From positions 122,784 through 186,783 of the forward strand of contig FJOG01000044.1 of the NCBI GenBank assembly GCA_900073065.1: a DNA stretch of 64,000 bases. Direction: 5' to 3'. Shown here piece by piece: positions 56,951 to 64,000 of the stretch. Position 1 is the stretch's first letter, and each line of letters begins with the position of its first letter. The DNA comes from Phialocephala subalpina. Lineage: Eukaryota; Ascomycota; Leotiomycetes; Helotiales; Mollisiaceae. The notes below the pieces were generated by a model, which saw only the letters and a program-made list of their open reading frames with translations, ran no database searches and was not told the DNA's origin. Both the position numbers and the translations under genes were made by a program.

Positions 56951-58437
56951 GATGGCAGCCCACAGGCTCGAGATGCCGATGCGACGAAGAAGGATTTGGT
57001 CATGAGCAGTATATCGCGAAGTTATCGAAGCTTGATTAACGTCTGTATGAAAGCCAATAATTTAGTCAATTAGATTGAGAAAGATCCAAAAACCCTTCGC
57101 AGAAACTTCGAAGTAGTATGTCGAGATGATTCGGTGATTGAGTTTGAATGTGGGGAAATGCTGGGCTGGAGAAAATTTCATTCAGAGCCGCCTCCCTTTG
57201 CACCTCGGCGCTGTGTCTACATTTGATGGCTAGCACCGGATTATGGTTCCAAATACAGCAGTCCAGTGGAGAGAGTACGTCGATCTTGCTGTATACCTCG
57301 GATGCCCGGTAGGTAGAGACTCCACGTAGCGGCAAAGGTGTTAAGCTGTTTCCATGGAGAGGTTGTCAGGTGAATGCATTCTTAGGGATAGAAGAAGCTC
57401 GCCATGCGTTCAGCTCTGTATCCATACCTTATATCGTTGGATCTTAAAGCCCTATTGAGCGACCAACAGATCCTCAGTCTTCACAGCGCGTGCCAGCTTC
57501 GAGTCCTATCGAAATATCGGCGCCAGAACCCTCAAGAACACAGTTCCAAGGTTCGTTGGTGTTATTGTTTTCGACGAGCAGCGTGCTAATACATACATGA
57601 CGTTGGAGGGTGAAGGAGCTTGGGGATGATTCAGCGGGTGTCACGGAGTGTATATGATAGCTGATCAGGATAACCAAAGTGGGTGTAATATTAATGTCCT
57701 TATACACTCGGCGAGAGAACCACTCAGCGTAACTCTCTCTTGATCTAGCGCAGAAATAATTGAAATCCACTTCCAACTCTGTAATCCTCGTGAGACCGTC
57801 TGTTCGTCCTCCCCAATCCTTAGCGCGTGCACAGCACTAAACCTTTCCCTACGATGACACAGCGGATTATATTCCCTATTGACTCTGTTGCCTGCTGAGG
57901 CTGGTCTATTCGGGTGTAGCAGAGACGGTGCTTAAGGTGTTGATTGGTCGATGGTACTATGACTACCTTTTGAGTTTCGTGGAGTACTGCACCTGGATTG
58001 CCCCTCGAGGCCGGTGCAGGAAGGAGCTGGATCGTTTCCCACAAACAGCCAACCGCCTCCCTCATCTTGAGTATCGTCGCATCGATTCTAGCTGTCTATC
58101 GAACACGCTTTATCCGAGGCCGCACCGCTACGGAATGTATCTTAAAAATGTGCGTTAGCGTTGTAAAAGACTATAGCATTTGCGAACGTGTCTTTATTAG
58201 AATGCATGCTCAACGCTTCGGAAAGAATAGAAAGATGGAAGTGCTCTAGCTCTGGGGAGTATAATAATTGGAACTCGAGATCGTATATTATCTTGTTCCC
58301 GATTTTAGTACGTTTGAGAAAACCTTGGAGGGGCTGCTCCTAATATTCTATAATTGGTATTAACTTTACAGAAGCCAAGGGATTTCGAGAGGTTCATAGA
58401 GTATAATTAAAATCCCATGCCGAAGCAATCTTATTCC
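56951..58437. other. Intergenic, no supported gene
   Basis: About 1.5 kb. Frames are below 100 codons, overlap on both strands and show no domain or splice support. Confidence 0.5.
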
Positions 58438-58471
58438 CAAGAGTGTAATTCTTTCACGAATTACACTCTTG
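58438..58471. repeat. Perfect 14-bp inverted repeat with 6-base loop
   Basis: CAAGAGTGTAATTC, loop TTTCAC, then GAATTACACTCTTG. It sits at the boundary between ordinary sequence and the repeat-rich block and could be joined transposon ends, a MITE relic or a terminator-like hairpin. Confidence 0.75.
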
Positions 58472-58739
58472 CACTTGAGGTGGGGGCAGATTCCCTACGG
58501 AGGCTAGGGGTCTATAAACACAACTTTCTGTCTATGACTATTAACTATAAGTTAATTAATATGGAAATAAATCTATATTTGACTTTTTAATTTCGGTAAA
58601 TTATCGAGATAAGCTCGATAAATCAGGAAAAAGTGCTCGAGTAGAGCATTAAGTGAGTCCAAAACGCGTTTAACAAGGGGTTTATTTACGTGGCTTATGC
58701 CTTTCTCTTAAACTCTGGCTTTTTGCCTTTGAGATTTTC

Positions 58740-58935
58740 ATTCTCTGGTCTGGTCTGCCTCTTTACTTTGGTCTGGTATTTTGGTCTAGTCTCCCTCTCT
58801 TTAGTCTGATCTTCTGGTCTGGTTTCCCTCTCTCTAGTCTAGTCTTTCTCTCTCTAGTTAGTCTCTCTCTGGTTAGTCTCTCTGGTTAATCTTTCTCTAA
58901 TTAATCTCTCTCTAGTTTATTCTCCTTCTCTTTGT
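58740..58935. repeat. CT-rich TCTCTCTAGTTAGTC-type imperfect tandem repeat
   Basis: Pyrimidine-rich array of short units such as TCTGGTC, TCTCTCTAG and TTAGTCTCTCT, drifting in sequence over ~200 bases. No coding capacity. Confidence 0.7.
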
Positions 58936-60520
58936 ATTATATTACTCTATAATCTTATATAATATTAAGTACGCGTTTTTTCTTATATTTGATTTATTTA
59001 ACTTTAAATTTTAATTATAATTAATAGGAATAAATCAAAATAATCGAGTCAAAACTATATATAATAAAAAGGATAAAAAATAAAATAAATAAGAGAAATG
59101 GAATAAATAAAAGAAAGATAAAATAATAAAAAGGAAATAAAATAATAAGAAGGAAATAAAATAATAATAAGAAAATAAAATAATAAGAAAGAAATAAAAT
59201 AATAAAAAGAAAATATATCACGTATAGGATTAGGTATCCTATTGACGCAGCCTTTGGCTGGCTTATAGTTACTACCTAAGGCTGCGTAGCCTTTATAATT
59301 TACATCGAGCTCGCGTAAGTTTACGCGTAGCGTAAGAGGTCTTACGGGGGCTATACGGTTATTATTCTTAGGCTGTTATTCTGTATATAAGGGCTCTCTA
59401 AATCTCTGGCAAAAAGATAAAGATTAATCTAATACTAATTTAATTTATTATTATTTTCTTTTATTTTATATCTCACAAAATATTATAAAATATAAATAAT
59501 AAATTTATATTTTTCAATTTATTTTTTATTTACTTTTAATTTATAATTTATAAATATGAAATTAATAAATTTATTAATTATTTTTATATATTTATAAATT
59601 TAAAAGTTTTTATAAGAATTTCCAAGGGGATTAATTATTTCTCGATTTAACGTTTTATTATAATTATTTATATCGAAATTACGATTATATTTCTAATTAT
59701 AATTATAAGTATAAATATATTAAAATTAAAATAAATTGTTTTAATTATATAAAAAGTATTTTTATTAAGAAATGAAAAGTATTTATAAAATCAAAAGTAA
59801 AACTTTATAATATAAAAAATATTTTTAAGAATAAAATTAATATTAAAATATATTTTATTAAAATATTAATTTTTAATTTTTAATTTTCATTATAAAATAA
59901 TTAGTAATTATTTTTATTTAATAATAAGAATAAAATATAAATTCAAATTAATTTTATATTTTATTTTATTTAAATATTAATTTATTATTAATTTTCTTTT
60001 ATATTTATAATTATTTTAAAATTAATATAAAACTAATAAATATAATTTCGTATTTTATTTTTATATATAATTAAATAAAAAAGATTATATAAAAAGAATT
60101 TATATTAATAAATTTATAATAATTTATTTAATTTTTAAAATTTGTTTTAATATATAAAAAATTAATATATTTAAAAATTTTGAATTTAATAAATTATTAA
60201 AAAGTTTATTATATATATTATATTAATAAAAAATTCATTATTGAAATTATAAATAATTTTTATTGTAATTATATTTTTTTAAAAAAAAAATTTAATTAAA
60301 ATGAAAATATTTAAATTTTTATAATTATTATTCTTTTATAACTTTTAATTCCTTATTTTAAATTTTAATAATATAAATCGAATTTTTGATTTTATAAAAT
60401 ATTTAATTTTATATTTTATATTATTAATATTATTAATACTTTTTATTAAAAGTAAATATTTTATTTTTATTTTTAAACTTTAAATAAGTCTATATTTGGA
60501 TTATTAAATTTAATATTTCA
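58936..60520. repeat. AT-rich RIP-like block
   Basis: About 1.6 kb that is mostly A and T with no frame on either strand except low-complexity ones. It includes an AAATAATAAGAAGG-type purine array at 59086-59215 and the dispersed 260-bp repeat. It ends only a few bases before the second NLR frame. Confidence 0.8.
59214..59477. repeat. Dispersed ~260-bp repeat, copy 2 (less mutated)
   Basis: Second copy of the segment at 1677-1939. It keeps more G and C (for example GACGCAGCCTTTGGCTGGC, where copy 1 has T/A transitions), so it is closer to the ancestral repeat. Confidence 0.7.
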
Positions 60521-60521
60521 T

Positions 60522-63500
60522 ATGTACTTAGGTATGAAACTTTATTTGCAAACGAGTATCCGAACCTTTTGTCTTTGGGTTCGCCCCGTGGCACGCTCAG
60601 CCCCCCGGCGCTACTCGTTTGGGCCAGAAGCAGGGCTTCCAATCGGCCTTCTCAGCCTGACCATCACAATCCTCGATAGCAGCCTTGCTTACTATTCCAG
60701 CGCCAAAGATGCTTCAAAATCGATGTCACACCTGTTGAAGGAGGTCATCAGCTTGAAGAGTGTATTGTCTAGTATTCAGGACAACGTTGTTACAAACCTG
60801 AATGTCGCCTCTGCGTTCAGAACAGCGCCGTCGTCCTCGGTAGTGTCCCACGTAGCCTTGGAGCTCCTCGAGTATAACTTTGGAAAATCTACACCTGGTA
60901 TTCTGGACGAGTGCAACCAGTTCTTGAAGAGTATTCTCGAGAGACTCCAAAAGGGCTTGAGAGCGAACCGAGGTGCATCGATTTTAAAGCGACTGACCTG
61001 GCCATTCACTGAAAAAGAAGTCCTGAAAGAAGTAACCAGGCTGCAAAGATACCAGTAAATCTTCACCACATCTCTCACGATGGATATTCTAACCCTAGGA
61101 GTATCGACACACCGAGAAGTAAAGGCCATCCGAAATGATCAGCGAGAGTGGCATGCAGAAAGATCCAAGTCCAAGATCCTAGAATGGCTATCTCCTCTCG
61201 ACTTCCAGAACAAGCATCTTGATGTTGCAGCAAAGCGCCAACCTGGAACTGCAGACTGGGTCTTGGACTCGAAAGCTTTTCTACAATGGATGGAGGAAGA
61301 CCTACCCTGTGGGAATATTCTTTGGTGTCCCGGCGACCCCGGGGTTGGCAAGACAGTAATAACGTACGTTCTGCAACCTCTTCGTTTGCAACTCAGGTCT
61401 AACCAAAGCAGATCCAACGTAATTGACCATCTACTCAACCTCCAAGGAACTCGGGACATCGGCGTTACCTACCTCTACTGCGACTACCACAATGAGATGA
61501 ATACTACACCAACCGTACTAATAGGTTCCCTTACGAGACAGCTCGTACAGAATCAAACTCTTCGCGAGTTCCCCAATGAGCTATTTCTGGAATTTTCTCG
61601 AGCTCGAGATAGCCTATCAACTTTGACTGTTCATGAACATCTCGAACTTTTTCGCTCTATCGCTGCGAATATTTCAGAATGCTATATCGTTATTGATGCT
61701 TTGGATGAGCTTGAAAACAGACATAATGCGACAAGGAGTAACATGATTGCAGCTCTAAAGGAGATTTCCAAGGATTCCGTTCATGTGTTCATAACCAGTC
61801 GACGGTTCCACGAGGATATAAATGTTGCATTTCATTCTGCGTTGAGGATTGACATTACAGCCAAGGATGAAGACATTGAGAGGTAGGTGTCGCGAATTTG
61901 CCAGATTTGTAATCCTCTTATTCCTCTACAGATTTTTAAGATCAAAGATAAAACAAAATCGTGATCTGCAGGAACTTTTTCAGGAGGACGGCTCTCTAGA
62001 GGACGAAATCGTCAAGACTATATTGAAGAAGGCCGGCCAACAGTAAGTGTCTCTGCTTAACCGCCTTCTTGCTTATTCCTATGCCTCATTTCCATATCAC
62101 AGAAAGTACATTCTGACCTTCGAGCAGATTCCTGTTGCCTGCGTTACACATCAATCGACTCGCGGATGTCACATGCATAGAAGAGATCAAAGAGTCGCTA
62201 GACGACATGGCAACGACGCTCGAGTCTACGTACGACCAAGCAATCGCAAGAATCCAGCGGCAATCCCATTACCGCTGTGCGCTCGCTCTCAACGTACTGC
62301 TGATGATCTCCTTCTCAAAACGACCACTTCGTGTGGCAGAACTACGCGAAGCACTCGCCGTAAAGCAAAATTCCTCCAGCATTTCACCAGGCAGTCTGCG
62401 TACTTCGAAGATCCTGCTGGATGTCTGCATTGGCCTCGTCATCATTGAAGAAAAGACCGATGTGATCAAACTTGTCCACTATACTGCCTACGAGTACCTT
62501 CGGCGATCGGCTCTTTTCCCCACCGCAGAGTTTGAGATCGCGCAACGCTGTCTGACGTATCTCCAATTCGATAGTTTTGCAAGTGGACCGCAAGCGGATG
62601 CCAGACTATATCAGGCTCGACTTGAGACGTACCCCTTCTTTGAATATGCTGCGAGTTATTTTGGTCATCACGCGGCTGCGCTAACGATGGATGTCCTCCA
62701 GGATGAACTTGCTACCTTGACGTTGAGGTTCCTCCGACTGCCTAGCAACCTTGCATCTGCTATTCAGGCTCAGTTCGGTACATACAATTCTCGTCAGCCT
62801 CATAAAGCGAACTACTCTGTTAGTGCTAGCGCATTGTGGTTCGCAGCAAGGTTTGGATTGGCTCGAATTGTGAGATTGTTGCTACAAAGTGGTGTGGATA
62901 TTGACGGCAAGACGTTTTATGGCGAGACAGCTCTACATGAAGCATCAAGCAGGGGACACCTCGCAATAGTGCAGCTACTCCTAGATAATGGTGCAGACAT
63001 CAACATACCTCGAGGTTTCGTATGGCAAGCCGAGGAGTTCTTCAATAACCAAGAGAAGGGAACTAAAGAATTACACAAACAACTGGAGGGGGATCTAAAA
63101 ATTACACGGTATTTTGGCTGCCCAACATGTCATCGCCCCGGCTGCCAATGTCTTTACTTTATCAAGGACAACCGCGTTAATTCAATTGCATCGGAAATTA
63201 GTCTCGACGCCCGCTTGCTGAAGGCTGCAAGGGAAGGAAACGAGACGAAGGCCTTACAGCTGCTTGCTTCCGGCGCAGATGCCAAAGCTTCTGACAGTAT
63301 TGACAGAACAATTTTACATTGGTCTGTCTTCTCTGGTCTGGAAAGACTCGCACACGAAGCGCTGAAACGTGGTTGCGAGGTTGATGCTATGGATTCCGCT
63401 GAAAGGGCTGAACAGACGGCGCTGCTCGAGATAGCGAGGCATCCGAACGGGTCGCCAATCATCATGAAATTGCTCTTGCAGTACGGTGCGGACGCAAACC

Positions 63501-64000
63501 GTCGGGGCAATCAGTGGTTTGGGTTCTGCAGTCCATTGCACGAGTGCGTACTTCGAGGAGATTATGAGAAAGCGTTAATTCTTCTAGACTACGGCGCAAA
63601 CAGCAAGCTCAAAGATTACATTGGCCAGGAACCAATCGATATCGCTCTCAGATACAAGGATATGAAAATGGTTACACTACTCCAAGAACAAGAGGTTGCG
63701 AGCATGTACAGAGAGACTGCTCTACACATCGCAGCATCGAAAGATCACCGAGACATCGTGCGCTTGCTACTGAAGATGGGAGCCGACACCCGAGCCACCA
63801 CAGTAAACAGCGAAACTCCTTTAGACTGGGCTGCATCTGCTGGGAACAGCGAAATTCTTCATTTACTTTTACACGCCGATGCAAGTCTTAGAGATAATGC
63901 GGCCGGGCTCACATCCCCACTGCATATCGCGGCCTTACGGGGTCATCAAAGCGCTGTGCAAATTTTGATACAACAAGGCGCAAACATCAACGCGATGTCT
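60522..64000 (+). CDS. NACHT-ankyrin (NLR-type) protein, in-frame TAA, runs off window
   Basis: Segments 60522-61363, 61412-61882, 61932-62042, 62128 to the window end. The N-terminal helical domain resembles the fungal STAND N-domain (SLTITILDSSLAYYSS; LDECNQFLKSILERLQ). A NACHT module follows with P-loop CPGDPGVGKT and Walker B CYIVIDALDELE, then a winged-helix-like FLLPALHINRLADV block. Many ankyrin repeats come next (GETALHEASSRGHLAIVQLL and others), with a CPTCHRPGCQC cluster inserted near 63120. A TAA at 61056-61058 sits in a frame that otherwise continues without shift (RLQRYQ then IFTTSLTMDILTLGV), as a CAA-to-TAA change would give. The true start is unclear because an AT-rich block abuts it. 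Possibly a recent pseudogene. Confidence 0.75.

Noticed and set aside
59021..59221. 66-codon hydrophobic minus-strand frame (Phe/Leu/Ile/Tyr only)
   Set aside because: Translation of an AAATAATAAGAAGG purine array, not a protein.
1..64000. tRNA genes and CRISPR arrays
   Set aside because: I looked for GTTCRA-type B-box contexts with matching stems and for regularly spaced repeats and found none convincing; a tRNAscan run would be decisive.

Overview
This window looks like nuclear DNA of a filamentous ascomycete (Pezizomycotina; a Leotiomycetes-like fungus would fit, but that is inference). Genes are split by 42-140 nt GT...CTAAC/CTGAC...AG introns. They include Zn2Cys6, CFEM, HsbA, 2EXR, LaeA-like methyltransferase, NACHT-ankyrin and GPI-anchored wall proteins. 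AT-rich blocks and transposon remnants carry C-to-T/G-to-A nonsense changes of the kind left by repeat-induced point mutation (RIP). Two assembly gaps (N runs) lie at 7210-7577 and 51740-52531. No tRNA, rRNA, CRISPR array or bacterial-type operon was seen.

Layout. 1-5.7 kb: three minus-strand single-pass membrane proteins around a 1.16-kb AT-rich element with ~100-bp terminal inverted repeats. 5.7-7.8 kb: a secreted GPI-anchored protein holding gap 1. 8.5-13.5 kb: a Zn2Cys6 regulator converging on an MFS drug:H+ antiporter. 14.6-16.2 kb: a Ser/Gln-rich unknown protein. 17-17.8 kb: a broken 2EXR gene. 18.4-21.7 kb: NmrA-like oxidoreductase, a small unknown gene and an EthD protein with a probable GC-AG intron. 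22.7-28.1 kb: a small gene and a six-exon NLR-type gene (alpha/beta-hydrolase, NACHT, ankyrin repeats, C-terminal zinc-finger cassette). 29.9-36.5 kb: SnoaL-like protein, CorA-like membrane protein, and a methyltransferase divergent from a P450. 36.5-42.1 kb: almost empty of genes. 42.1-44.9 kb: Cys-rich GPI protein and a flavin monooxygenase. 45.8-49.5 kb: a large unknown ascomycete protein carrying a perfect 250-bp and a 90-bp tandem duplication plus an in-frame TGA. 49.9-56.9 kb: ABC-transporter fragment, RIP-damaged Tc1/mariner transposase, HsbA protein, dead FAD oxidoreductase and a CFEM membrane protein. 57-60.5 kb: low-complexity and AT-rich repeat DNA. 60.5-64 kb: a second NACHT-ankyrin gene with one in-frame TAA, running off the window.

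How the genes relate. This is accessory-type DNA: self/non-self or stress NLRs, surface and secreted proteins, a regulator, a transporter and several tailoring-type enzymes (P450, FMO, methyltransferase, NmrA, EthD, SnoaL), with no polyketide or peptide synthase in view. At least six loci are broken, mostly by RIP-type nonsense codons or short tandem duplications. Exon coordinates were worked out by hand from splice sites and frame continuity, and no database search was possible.
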